Shown here in pieces: positions 6,521 to 14,653 of a DNA stretch of 64,000 nt. Position 1 is the stretch's first letter; each line of letters starts with the position of its first letter. The notes below the pieces were generated by a model that ran no database searches, was not told the origin of the DNA, and worked only from the letters and a program-made list of their open reading frames with translations. Both the position numbers and the translations under genes were made by a program. Source of the DNA: a bacterium D16-56 (GTDB lineage Bacteria; Bacillota; Clostridia; Lachnospirales; Lachnospiraceae); contig RAYY01000012.1 in the NCBI GenBank assembly GCA_003611875.1, positions 42,332-106,331 on the forward strand. Direction: 5' to 3'.

Positions 6521-9421
6521 TCATTCTGTTTCATGGGAAAGCCTGTTTTCAAACTCGGTTTCAGGCACAGGTTTGGAGTAGCGGTAGCCTTGCGCTACCC
6601 GGGCGCCAATTTCCCGCATTAGCTCTACATCAGCGTCCGTCTCCACTCCTTCACATACAATCTGGGCGCCTAAGTTGCTGGCCAGATCAACGATGCTTTT
6701 CATAATTTTCACCTGGCGGTCCCTGTCCTCCTGGTTCAGCAGGAAGGAGCGGTCCAGCTTGATGACAGAGGCGGGGATTTTTTCGATGACACCCAGGGAG
6801 GAATATCCTGACCCAAAGTCATCAATAGAAAGCCGGATTCCTCTTGTGTGCAGATCTTCCAGGGTTTGTGCTGCTGTCTTTGCCTCCATTTCTTCCATGA
6901 CCATGGTTTCCGTAATCTCAACTTCAACCAGGTTTTTGGGAATTTGGTACTCCTTCAGGACATTTTCAAAGCACTGAGCAAAATCAGGTTTTATAAAATG
7001 CAGTCGGGAAAAATTGCAGGAAACCGTCACAACAGGCGCTCCCTCATCCAGTCTGCGGCGAAGCATTTTACAGACACATTTAAGGATAAAAAAGTCAATT
7101 TCGATAATTCTTCCGGTCTGCTCATAGTAGGGGACAAAAAAGCCTGGGGATATGACTTTACCGGGAGCTGCGGGATCAATGTACCGAACAAGCGCTTCGG
7201 CACCGACGATTTTTTCTGTCAGAACATCGATCTTAGCCTGGTAGTACGCCGCAAAATTTTTCTCAATATCTACAGAATCTAATATCCTTTCTTTTTCATG
7301 GCGTTCTCTTATGGTATTTTCAAGAGAAGCGTCGTAAACCATAATATGGTCTCTGCTGCGGTCTTTGGCATATTCAATAGCCTGGTTGGCACAGACAACA
7401 GCCTCATGCAGGTCATGATTGTCAAAGGGTATAAAATAAACCCCGATCTGAAGGTCTAAATGGTTTCCCATGTCCTGAAAAACCTGTTCCTGGATAGAAT
7501 GTTCGATTTCCTTTATGCGATCTATAATATTTCCATCCTCCGGCGATAAAAGAAGCGCAAAATGGTCTCCGTCTGCCCTGGCGCAAATTTCGGTTTCTCC
7601 ATTGACCTTGCGGCATAATACTTCCGCAATGGAACGAAGAAGCTTCTGGCCGTTACTCCACCCATAGACCACCTTGTAGTTCTGAAACTGGGCTATATTG
7701 AGGTAGGCAACAGCATACTGAAGCTTTGAGCGTTCTGAAGGAAGCAGCTTTTCTCCTTGGTAAATAAGATAGTTTAAATTATCAATGTTGATCTCTACAT
7801 CCTTATACATCAGCTTTTGTATTTTTATCGCATCGCGAACCATATGTACAGCTACAAGAATAATGATGATAATCAGCAGGAACAAAGCGGCAATAATAGC
7901 AGTACTGTGGTTTTGGATAAATTGTCCCATGCTGGCCAGGGAGTGGACATTGCGCTCTAACATGTAATCATTTATTGCCCTTGCATCCACGGAGAGCAGT
8001 GTTTTGTTCAGGATGCCTGCAAGCAGATAGTCATCGCTTCGTATTGCCATGGACAGTCCGCGCTGCCCGCTGAGCACACTTTTGATCTCCAAATCGTAAT
8101 ACCGCAGTTGGGCACTGAGCAGATATTCTGCCAGGTAGCCGTCGCACAGCGCAGCGTCAGCCTTTTTATCTTTTACCATATCCAGGCTTTCCTGCTGGTT
8201 GCTGCAGGTGAGAAGAACAGTAGTCTGCGGATCGATCACATTGTCAGCTTCCGGTGCCAGATCCGCCACAATGGCCAGCTTTCCGATGGAATTTAAATCC
8301 CTGCTGTCTTTCATAATAAGCACCATCGGAACCTGGGCATAGTCTTTCATTTTTGCAAGCTGGTACGGATCCAGCTCTTTCTCTGTGTGAGGACAGTTGG
8401 ACAGAATATCAATGGTACCGTCCTTTAATGCCTCATGAGCCTCCCGAGAGGTCTGAAACTCCTGCCAGGAAAGGGTCAGGCCGGATACTGCAGCGGCTCC
8501 TTCCAGCAGATCTCTGGTAAGTCCCCTGCATTCGCCGTTTTCAGTGTAGAGAAAGGGGTAATACTTGTCAAAATATCCAACTTTGATCTGGCCGGTTTCG
8601 GAAATATATTTTTTTTCATCGGTGGTAAACACAATGGTTTTGTCCAGACGGCTCTGGTAAAATTCATTCATGAGCCGGGTTTCCAGCCCTGGATTGTTCA
8701 TCTTTAAGTCAGCAATGGCCTGGTTCAGCTCCCGCATAACGTCATCATTACCTGGATAGGTAAGATAATAAAAGGGTCTGGGGGCAAAACGACCTATAAG
8801 ACGCTGGCCGTCCTTGATCTCCATAAAAGTATGAACCATGGCATCGATCTCGCCTTTGTTTAAAGCTGCCTGAAGCTTTTCTGTGGAGTCATAGGTTTTG
8901 ATTTTCGGAGAACGGATTCCGTTGTCAGACAAATACGTGATAAATTCGTTTTTGCGCACGTATGTTTTGACCATTCCAAAGGTAATTCCTTTCATGGCCT
9001 GGAAATCCTCATAGGCAATCGTGCTGGAAGGATCCGTAGCAATGATGCCAAAAGTGTAGCCGCTGGAAAGGTCGGCATACTGGTAGATGGCTGCCCGCTC
9101 TGGAGAATATTGGGCGCTGCCGACCAGATCGGCCTTTTTATCTGACACAAGCTGAAGGGCCTCATCCCAGCTCTGGCATTCCAGGTATTCGATTTCCCAG
9201 TTGGCATACTGGCATAGCTCATCCAGGTACTCCACATCCATCCCGGTATATTTACCGTCGGCTCCCTTTTCATTGTATCCGCTCATCGGGAAGAAAGCAA
9301 CTTTGACGGTTCGTTTGCCTTTGGCGTAAGCGGTGACAGGACCAATCCCCTCCAGTAAGCTTAGTGCCAGCACAAAAATCAAAAGAAGGGCTGGCCATTT
9401 CTCAAGTCTTTTGTTTTTCAT
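6521..9421 (-). CDS. Membrane sensor with two substrate-binding domains, degenerate GGDEF and EAL phosphodiesterase
   Basis: With the start at 9421 (MKNKRLEKW; AAAGGGTG about 10 bases upstream) the protein has 966 residues; an in-frame start at 9511 would add 30 residues but has no good site. Order: signal segment (about 11-24), two SBP_bac_3-type binding domains (about 35-260 and 280-480), a membrane helix (505-528), a GGDEF-like domain, and an EAL domain (about 712-960). The cyclase signature is degraded to ADGDHF (616-621), so it is probably not a cyclase. The EAL domain keeps EALVR (742-746), EITET, DDFGSGYSSL and EGVET, so c-di-GMP hydrolysis is expected. It probably couples an extracellular amino acid or similar ligand to c-di-GMP level. 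Confidence 0.9.
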   Translation of the reverse strand: MKNKRLEKWPALLLIFVLALSLLEGIGPVTAYAKGKRTVKVAFFPMSGYNEKGADGKYTGMDVEYLDELCQYANWEIEYLECQSWDEALQLVSDKKADLVGSAQYSPERAAIYQYADLSSGYTFGIIATDPSSTIAYEDFQAMKGITFGMVKTYVRKNEFITYLSDNGIRSPKIKTYDSTEKLQAALNKGEIDAMVHTFMEIKDGQRLIGRFAPRPFYYLTYPGNDDVMRELNQAIADLKMNNPGLETRLMNEFYQSRLDKTIVFTTDEKKYISETGQIKVGYFDKYYPFLYTENGECRGLTRDLLEGAAAVSGLTLSWQEFQTSREAHEALKDGTIDILSNCPHTEKELDPYQLAKMKDYAQVPMVLIMKDSRDLNSIGKLAIVADLAPEADNVIDPQTTVLLTCSNQQESLDMVKDKKADAALCDGYLAEYLLSAQLRYYDLEIKSVLSGQRGLSMAIRSDDYLLAGILNKTLLSVDARAINDYMLERNVHSLASMGQFIQNHSTAIIAALFLLIIIIILVAVHMVRDAIKIQKLMYKDVEINIDNLNYLIYQGEKLLPSERSKLQYAVAYLNIAQFQNYKVVYGWSNGQKLLRSIAEVLCRKVNGETEICARADGDHFALLLSPEDGNIIDRIKEIEHSIQEQVFQDMGNHLDLQIGVYFIPFDNHDLHEAVVCANQAIEYAKDRSRDHIMVYDASLENTIRERHEKERILDSVDIEKNFAAYYQAKIDVLTEKIVGAEALVRYIDPAAPGKVISPGFFVPYYEQTGRIIEIDFFILKCVCKMLRRRLDEGAPVVTVSCNFSRLHFIKPDFAQCFENVLKEYQIPKNLVEVEITETMVMEEMEAKTAAQTLEDLHTRGIRLSIDDFGSGYSSLGVIEKIPASVIKLDRSFLLNQEDRDRQVKIMKSIVDLASNLGAQIVCEGVETDADVELMREIGARVAQGYRYSKPVPETEFENRLSHETE

Positions 9422-9593
9422 ACCTTCATACACCCTTTCACATACAGTCCCTGCCTGTATCGATGATATTGCCAGATTGATGTACCCGCGAGCCAAAGGA
9501 TCTGCCCACATATTCTCATGATTTCAGGATGGTTCTCAATCACTTGGCAGATAAGCATGCTCTTGCGTATAAAACAGGCTGGCTTATTTTTCT

Positions 9594-9602
9594 ATTGTAT
9601 CA
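9594..9602 (-). promoter_or_regulatory. Candidate extended -10 promoter for the EAL gene
   Basis: Read on the minus strand, TGATACAAT is an extended -10 box (TG-n-TACAAT) about 170 bases before the start codon; no good -35 is seen. The whole 358-base divergent spacer 9422-9779 otherwise holds only this and the opposite promoter. I looked for a c-di-GMP riboswitch here and did not recognise one. Confidence 0.35.
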
Positions 9603-9693
9603 AATTACTGGCTTAATGGCTAGATTTTTTTGGAAAATTGTTAAAATCTGCCAGTATGAACCATGCCTTAGGCAAGGGAATGATAAGAAATCC

Positions 9694-9722
9694 TTGCATA
9701 ACTTGGGAAAAAAGGGTAAAAT
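9694..9722 (+). promoter_or_regulatory. Sigma-A promoter for the HIT protein gene
   Basis: TTGCAT (9694-9699) and TAAAAT (9717-9722) are separated by 17 bases, about 57 bases before the start codon. Confidence 0.65.
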
Positions 9723-9779
9723 AGAGGAACATAAACGGCAGTACCAGTAAACAAAAAAGAAAGAGAGGGTATATCAAAG

Positions 9780-10199
9780 GTGAAAGATGCGAATTGTGCA
9801 TATTGTATGCAGGGTGAGCTGGTAGCAAGGTTTGCATATCCGGTTTGTAAGATGGATACGGGGTTTTTGTATGTATTTAAGGAGCAGAGCCATCCGGGAC
9901 GACTGATTCTTGCTCATGAAAAGCATATCAGTGAGATGATTGAGCTGACGGACCAGGAGAGGAATGCATTTTTTGCCGATGTGGCAAAGGCGGCTCGGGC
10001 GATCCATAAGGTGTTTAAGCCCAACAAGGTTAATTATGGGGCATATGGAGATACAGGCTGTCACCTGCATATGCATCTGGTGCCCAAGTATGAGGGCGGC
10101 GCAGAGTGGGGCGGTGTATTTGAGATGAATCCCGGTAAAGTGCTTTTGACAGACAAGGAATATGAGGAGATCGCAGAGAAAATCCGGCAGGCGCTGTAG
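9780..10199 (+). CDS. HIT family nucleotide hydrolase/transferase
   Basis: A 139-residue cytoplasmic protein with the histidine-triad motif HLHMHLV near residues 97-103, the core of the nucleotide-binding catalytic loop. An N-terminal CAYC pair and a later VCK Cys may bind zinc, as in some HIT proteins. The start is GTG at 9780 with AGAGAGG 11 bases upstream; there is no better Met codon before the conserved CAYC. Members act on AMP-linked substrates such as adenosine phosphoramidates, but the actual substrate here is unknown. The next gene follows after about 120 bases without a visible terminator, so the two may be cotranscribed. Confidence 0.88.
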   Translation: MKDANCAYCMQGELVARFAYPVCKMDTGFLYVFKEQSHPGRLILAHEKHISEMIELTDQERNAFFADVAKAARAIHKVFKPNKVNYGAYGDTGCHLHMHLVPKYEGGAEWGGVFEMNPGKVLLTDKEYEEIAEKIRQAL

Positions 10200-10317
10200 T
10201 ACAAGGCAGCATCAAAAAATAGGGATGAAGATCCGGATATCCGCCAAAATCCGATGAAGGGCACAATGGGGGCCAAGGATTCGGCAGAGGCTCTGCAATA
10301 GGAAGGAGATCGTGGCA

Positions 10318-10617
10318 ATGGGAGAGGAAAAGGCAGGAGAGGATCTGAAGCGGCATGGCAGGGATGAGGGATATCGGATTGCTGTGGTGGGAATCATTAT
10401 AGAAAGCCTGGATCTGGCCGGAGCCGTCAATGAGATCCTGCATCAGTACAGCGATTATATTATCGGGCGTATGGGGCTTCCCTATCGGGAAAAGCAGGTG
10501 AACATTATCAGTGTTGTGCTGGACGCACCGTCAGATGTGATCAGCGCTGTATCCGGAAAGCTGGGGCGCCTGCCGGGAGTCAGCTCTAAAGCGCTGTACT
10601 CACGGCAGAAAGGGTAA
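10318..10617 (+). CDS. TM1266-type putative iron-only hydrogenase system regulator
   Basis: A 99-residue ferredoxin-fold (ACT-like) protein. YRIAVVGIIIE, EILHQYSDYIIGRMGLPY and VSGKLGRLPGVSSKA match the TM1266 family, which in other Clostridia sits beside [FeFe]-hydrogenase maturation genes. Here none is in sight; the neighbours are a HIT gene and a convergent FeoB. ATG at 10318 is chosen because GGAAGGAG (10301-10308) lies 9 bases upstream; a GTG at 10312 is too close. Its last 18 bases overlap the end of feoB on the other strand. The regulatory role is inferred from the family name, not demonstrated. Confidence 0.85.
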   Translation: MGEEKAGEDLKRHGRDEGYRIAVVGIIIESLDLAGAVNEILHQYSDYIIGRMGLPYREKQVNIISVVLDAPSDVISAVSGKLGRLPGVSSKALYSRQKG

Positions 10618-12408
10618 TACGGCGCTGATGCCGGAAAAAAGCATACAGAGTCCCGCTCCCAATAGGGTGGGGAGAAGAATAGAGACCGCGGTCCATTTCC
10701 AGGATCCGGTTTCTTTTTTAATTCTTAAAATTGTGGTAAGGCAGGGCCAGTGAAACAGACAGAATATCATGGTGCAGACAATCGTAATGCGGGTCCATCC
10801 GTGAAAGGCAATCAAGGACGAGACAGGAAAGGCTTCTGTTGTCAGGATAATGGGAATTACCATTTCGCTGGTAGGAAAAGCCATAAGGAAGGCAAACAGA
10901 ATACTTCCATTTAGACCCATCAGGCGTCCCGGCGGATCCAGAAAACGAATTACGGAACAAAAGAAGCCCGGAAAAAAGTATGCGGTCAGCCAGACCGCAG
11001 AAACAGTCGGAAGCATCCATGCAAGTGTTCGAAGCAGGGCAGGAAGAACCAGATCCCGCAGGGAGCGAAGGATCGTTTTATGGACAATGGGACGGCGTAA
11101 AGGCGGTAATTCCAGCACAAAGGAAGGAGGGATTCCCCGGAGCAGGGTGTGGGAGAGAAGCCATGACATAAACAGGGAGGCTGTGATGCTCAGGAGAATC
11201 AGGAGTGTTAATGTCAATGCCGGAACCAGGGAAACAAATACCGGGACAGTCCTGGCGGTTTGCAGGCTGGTTATGGACGGTTCAGACCAAAACAGCAGTG
11301 AGATCATGAACAGCAGAATAGGAAGCTGCCTGCTGCATGGAACAAAGGAATTGGTCAAAATGGCGATCAGGCGTTCACGGGGGGAGTCAATGGACGCGGA
11401 TTGACTGATCCCTGCAGCATTGCAGACAAAGCCCATGGCAGTGGTCATGCATTGCTTTGTGCAGCATCGGCAGCATCGGAAGGCAGGATCCATATGGAAC
11501 GCAATTCTGGGAAGACAGCCTGCGTCTTCCAACAGGGTAAACAGCAGGAGGAAAACCGTCAGAGGCACCATCATCATGAAAATCAGCCAGGAAAGAGAAC
11601 GGTAAAATCCGTCGGCTATCATGGATATCAGCCAGGGAGGGATGTTCCAGGCTGTCATGGCAGCAAGAAGCTTTGTTTCCAGCCATATTAAACGGTTGGA
11701 AAGCAGGCTTCCAGGCAGAGAAGCGCAGGTTAGGGTCAGCCAGGACAAGCTCAGAAACAGAAAAAACATTAAAAAAACTCCCGGGACGGGACTTAAGGTA
11801 ATCCGGTCTGTAATATCCTGGCACGGACTGTGTTCCGGGCGGGTAAAGCGTACCGTTTCCTTAAAAAGCTGTTTTGGGCAGAAATCCAGACAGTCATAGT
11901 TAAAATGCCGTTCATTGGCATCTCGAATTATCCGGCGGATCTGACCAAAGGAGCGGGGGGAAAGGGCACAGCAGCTCAGGACCGGAATCTGCAGTACATC
12001 TTCTAATAATTGATAATCAATTTCTATGCCTTTTTTCTCTGCCTCATCGCGGAAATTGATGCAGAGAATGACCGGAAGTCGGTTGTCCTTTATATAATCC
12101 AGAGAGAGGAGCTTTTTTAACAGGCACAGGTTTTGCTCCAGACAGGCTGGGCTTAGGATCATTAAAAACATATGAAACGGTTTTTTTTCTATCCAGGAAA
12201 AGCTGTCGGGGGAATAGATGCCCGGCAGGTCTGTCACCAGATACGTTTGATGGTTCATGGAAAAGCTGCCCTGTGTTGGGGCTGCTGTTTTTCCGTTCCA
12301 GTTTCCTGTATGGCAACGCATGCCGGTGAGACCGTTGAAGATCGTGGTTTTTCCCGTGTTGGGACTGCCGATGAGAGCAATGGAAAGGTCCGGTCTTTTT
12401 TTGTCCAT
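10600..12408 (-). CDS. feoB: FeoB-type ferrous iron transporter, short divergent form
   Basis: The 602-residue protein has an N-terminal G domain with G1 GSPNTGKTT (residues 14-22), G2-like GNWNGKT and G3 DLPG. The NKxD motif is replaced by INFRDEA, so guanine specificity may be weakened. The remainder is membrane with two FeoB gate-type repeats; GFVCNAAGI and FVPCSRQLP correspond to the usual Cys-containing GFGCNVP and SCGARLP blocks. It is shorter than typical FeoB (about 650-800). No FeoA gene is next to it. The start has GGGAG 10 bases upstream. A FeoB-associated Cys-rich protein lies 40 kb away at 51 kb. Iron uptake is the most likely role; transport of another metal cannot be excluded. 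Confidence 0.82.
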   Translation of the reverse strand: MDKKRPDLSIALIGSPNTGKTTIFNGLTGMRCHTGNWNGKTAAPTQGSFSMNHQTYLVTDLPGIYSPDSFSWIEKKPFHMFLMILSPACLEQNLCLLKKLLSLDYIKDNRLPVILCINFRDEAEKKGIEIDYQLLEDVLQIPVLSCCALSPRSFGQIRRIIRDANERHFNYDCLDFCPKQLFKETVRFTRPEHSPCQDITDRITLSPVPGVFLMFFLFLSLSWLTLTCASLPGSLLSNRLIWLETKLLAAMTAWNIPPWLISMIADGFYRSLSWLIFMMMVPLTVFLLLFTLLEDAGCLPRIAFHMDPAFRCCRCCTKQCMTTAMGFVCNAAGISQSASIDSPRERLIAILTNSFVPCSRQLPILLFMISLLFWSEPSITSLQTARTVPVFVSLVPALTLTLLILLSITASLFMSWLLSHTLLRGIPPSFVLELPPLRRPIVHKTILRSLRDLVLPALLRTLAWMLPTVSAVWLTAYFFPGFFCSVIRFLDPPGRLMGLNGSILFAFLMAFPTSEMVIPIILTTEAFPVSSLIAFHGWTRITIVCTMIFCLFHWPCLTTILRIKKETGSWKWTAVSILLPTLLGAGLCMLFSGISAVLPFLP

Positions 12409-12574
12409 AAAGAAAAGGCTCCCACTGAAAGAATCTCTTATAAATTAAGTATGCTGAGCAGGTTTGGCAGGTGCCTGCCTGACAGCAGGCAGACAGAAGC
12501 AGATCCCGCCGATATAGTACGGTTCCTTGGAAGGTCGGAGAAGATAATCTGGAAAAGGCTGTAGATTTTGCCAT
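12409..12574 (-). other. Possible Cys-containing upstream reading frame and hairpin before feoB
   Basis: On the minus strand an ATG at 12574 with AGGAG 4 bases upstream opens a frame (MAKSTAFSRLSS...) that includes CCQAGTCQTC and runs out of frame into feoB as far as 12044. Within it CTGCCTG (12486-12492, minus reading) pairs with CAGGCAG (12475-12481) around a 4-base loop, a perfect 7-bp hairpin without a U tract. This could be a leader peptide with regulatory structure, or the remnant of a feoA-like gene. I do not recognise the peptide. Confidence 0.25.
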
Positions 12575-12604
12575 CGTTCTCCTAGATATTTTCCATCAAT
12601 TATG

Positions 12605-12613
12605 TGCTATGAT
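12605..12613 (+). promoter_or_regulatory. Extended -10 promoter of the CAP protein gene
   Basis: TGC-TATGAT at 12605-12613, about 50 bases before the start codon, with no clear -35 box. Confidence 0.4.
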
Positions 12614-12662
12614 AGTTTTGTAACAGAAATGTAATATTTTTGAAACAGAAGGAGGATATGCC

Positions 12663-13544
12663 ATGAGAAAATTGCCGTTTTATGTATGCACTGCTATGCT
12701 TGCCGTTGGAGCGATGACGAGTACAGCCTATGGTATGACAGCCGGTACGTATAATATTCCAGGAGGAAGGGCAGTGGTGATAGGCGGAAGCAATGTGGAA
12801 GAACTGAAAAATGTGTTAGGACAGATTCAGGGCAGCCTTGGTGGCTCCTGCTCTGGAAATGCATTTTCAGGAGGGAACAATCTGTATGGATGCGGCGGAA
12901 CCTTCGGAAGCGGGGATTTCGGGAGCAATGGATGCGGGAGCAGCTGGTCCTGTGGGAATAACGGATGCGCAGATAACGGTTTTTGGGGAAATAATGGATG
13001 CGCAGATAATAATTCCTGTGGAAACGGGGCATGGGCAGATGGTACAAATAAGCCCGATGTGCCGGATAATTCCGGAAAACCGAGCATACCGGTACAACCA
13101 GGCGGTTCCGATAAGCCGGATGTCTCAGACAAGGTAGAACCGGAAAATCCGGGACAAGGGACTACCCAGGATGCATATGCGGCGCAGGTGGTGAAATTAG
13201 TGAATGAGGAGCGGGCCAAGGCAGGACTTTCTGCCCTTACGGTACATACAGGGGCAGAAAGCGCAGCCATGGTGCGGGCCAAGGAGATTGAGAGAAGCTT
13301 TTCCCACACTCGTCCGGACGGCAGCAGCTTTTACACGGCTCTCCAGGCAGCAGGGATTCGTTATCAGTCAGCGGGGGAAAATATTGCCTATGGACAGACA
13401 AGCCCTGCGCAGGTTATGGATTCCTGGATGAACAGTTCCGGGCACAGAGCCAATATTTTAAACGCAAATTATGATTCTATCGCAGTAGCTCATTACCAGA
13501 ATGGGTCAGGGGTAGATTATTGGGTACAGTTGTTCCTGAAATAA
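12663..13544 (+). CDS. Secreted CAP/SCP-domain protein with Gly/Asn/Cys-rich linker
   Basis: A 293-residue protein with an N-terminal signal peptide (cleavage probably after STAYG, about residue 24). Residues 55-125 are a low-complexity Gly/Asn/Cys region with the repeat GNNGCADN, followed by a Pro/Asp-rich spacer and a CAP domain from about residue 170 to the end (VVKLVNEERAKAGLSAL, FSHTRPDGSSFYTAL, SAGENIAYGQ, MNSSGHRANIL). CAP domains of the YkwD type are widespread in Clostridia as secreted or wall-associated proteins of uncertain function, with roles in wall or spore biology proposed. The Cys-rich linker could be crosslinked, which is an inference. The ribosome site AGGAGG precedes the ATG. 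Confidence 0.88.
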   Translation: MRKLPFYVCTAMLAVGAMTSTAYGMTAGTYNIPGGRAVVIGGSNVEELKNVLGQIQGSLGGSCSGNAFSGGNNLYGCGGTFGSGDFGSNGCGSSWSCGNNGCADNGFWGNNGCADNNSCGNGAWADGTNKPDVPDNSGKPSIPVQPGGSDKPDVSDKVEPENPGQGTTQDAYAAQVVKLVNEERAKAGLSALTVHTGAESAAMVRAKEIERSFSHTRPDGSSFYTALQAAGIRYQSAGENIAYGQTSPAQVMDSWMNSSGHRANILNANYDSIAVAHYQNGSGVDYWVQLFLK

Positions 13545-13571
13545 ATTTTGCGGACACTTTGCGTCATAAGG

Positions 13572-13611
13572 TATGGCTCCGGCAGCAGGCGTTTCTGCAG
13601 TCGGGGCCATA
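13572..13611. terminator. Long imperfect inverted repeat between convergent genes
   Basis: The arms 13572-13588 (TATGGCTCCGGCAGCAG) and 13595-13611 pair with three mismatches or wobbles around a 6-base loop. It sits between the convergent CAP and recombinase genes, the usual place for a terminator, but lacks a T-run on either strand. Confidence 0.4.
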
Positions 13612-13623
13612 ACCCATAGTTTG

Positions 13624-14427
13624 TTACCAGTCTACTACCTGATTAATGATATTTTGCTGTTCTGTGCTGGTTTTTCTCAGATATATCCGAGTGGTCTCAA
13701 TGCTTTCATGACCCATTAAGTCTGCTAACATGGAGATATCGTTATATCGCTCCAGAAAGCTTTTGGCAAAACGGTGACGGAAGGAATGGGGATAGATCAC
13801 GGCCGGATCCAGCCCGTATTGAACGGCAAATTTTTTCAGCTGTCCGGCAATTCCGCGGGAGGTGATCCGGTCTCCGAATTTGTTCACAAAAATAAAGCCG
13901 CTTTGCCTGTCGTTTTCCGAAAGCCATTGAAGGGCTTCTTTTTTTAAGCTGGAGGGAATATAAATTCTGCGCAGCTTTCCGCCTTTAGAATAAAGGTCCA
14001 GGTATCCGATTTTTACATGCTCTGTTTTGATCTGAACCAATTCGCTGACCCTGGCGCCGGTAGCAGCCAGAAAACGCACGACAAAATACCAATACATTTC
14101 TCCGTCCTGCCTGAGCCGGTTTTTGAAATAAAGATAATCCGCCTCGCTGATCACATTTTCGAGGAAAGGCTTTTGCTGCACCTTCACGGTGGTCAGCTTC
14201 CATTTTTCCTTTTGGATGCTTTCCAGATAGCAGTTCATGGCTCGGATCCGAAGGTTCACGGTTTGAGGCTTGTAATTTTCAATCAGATAAATTTTGTAAT
14301 CGCGGAGATTTTTTCGGGTGAGGCTGCCGTATCGATTATTGTACTGGTTGACTGTGTACACATACGAAATAATGGTGTTTTGTGACAAATTCTGTTCCTT
14401 CAAATAATCTTCAAATGTTTCCGTCAT
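13624..14427 (-). CDS. Tyrosine recombinase/integrase
   Basis: A 267-residue protein with an N-terminal core-binding domain (about 1-95) and a catalytic domain bearing the expected residues: Arg in TGARVSELV, Lys in SKGGKLRR, HSFRHRF (H-x-x-R), LMGHESIETT (His) and the Tyr nucleophile in TRIYLR. It is XerC/D-sized, without the N-terminal domain of phage integrases, and no phage or conjugation genes adjoin it. Such lone recombinases in gut Clostridia sometimes invert nearby promoters. The gene is divergent from the PrpR-N regulator across a 226-base AT-rich spacer with two palindromes. The AAAGGAG site and ATG at 14427 agree. Confidence 0.88.
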   Translation of the reverse strand: MTETFEDYLKEQNLSQNTIISYVYTVNQYNNRYGSLTRKNLRDYKIYLIENYKPQTVNLRIRAMNCYLESIQKEKWKLTTVKVQQKPFLENVISEADYLYFKNRLRQDGEMYWYFVVRFLAATGARVSELVQIKTEHVKIGYLDLYSKGGKLRRIYIPSSLKKEALQWLSENDRQSGFIFVNKFGDRITSRGIAGQLKKFAVQYGLDPAVIYPHSFRHRFAKSFLERYNDISMLADLMGHESIETTRIYLRKTSTEQQNIINQVVDW

Positions 14428-14460
14428 AGTAAATTCTCCTTTGTATTATAGTATTTTAGA

Positions 14461-14501
14461 CGATATACCAGTGGGATTTTCTGAACTCAGATAGTATATC
14501 G
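14461..14501. repeat. Inverted repeat in the recombinase/regulator spacer (CGATATAC arms)
   Basis: CGATATAC (14461-14468) and GTATATCG (14494-14501) are perfect inverted copies separated by 25 bases. It lies next to a minus-strand TATAAT (complement of 14445-14450), so it may be an operator of the recombinase promoter or a recombinase binding site. Confidence 0.5.
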
Positions 14502-14556
14502 CCCTTTTTATTGTACAATTAGAATAGGTGAAAAATACAACTAAATATGGTAATAA

Positions 14557-14603
14557 ATGGAAAAAATTATATAGTTTTCCATGGGTATGAAATATGATAT
14601 ATT
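14557..14603 (+). promoter_or_regulatory. Promoter of the PrpR-N regulator with overlapping palindrome
   Basis: ATGGAAAA (14557-14564) and TTTTCCAT (14575-14582) form a perfect 8-bp inverted repeat with a 10-base centre. Its right arm contains the -35 candidate TTTTCC (14575-14580), 17 bases from an extended -10 TGA-TATATT (-10 at 14598-14603). The layout suggests an autoregulatory operator. Confidence 0.45.
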
Positions 14604-14653
14604 GATTGTGAAATACATACTTGATACAAAAGAGAAAGGAAGTACAGAAGATT

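Noticed and set aside
9422..9640. c-di-GMP riboswitch upstream of the EAL gene
   Set aside because: No GEMM-like conserved core could be found on the minus strand.
10850..11899. Plus-strand open frames inside feoB
   Set aside because: Arg/Gly-rich translations antisense to conserved G-domain and membrane segments; no promoter or ribosome site.
9780..12408. Hydrogenase maturation cluster around the TM1266 gene
   Set aside because: No hydE, hydF, hydG or hydrogenase gene lies in this stretch.
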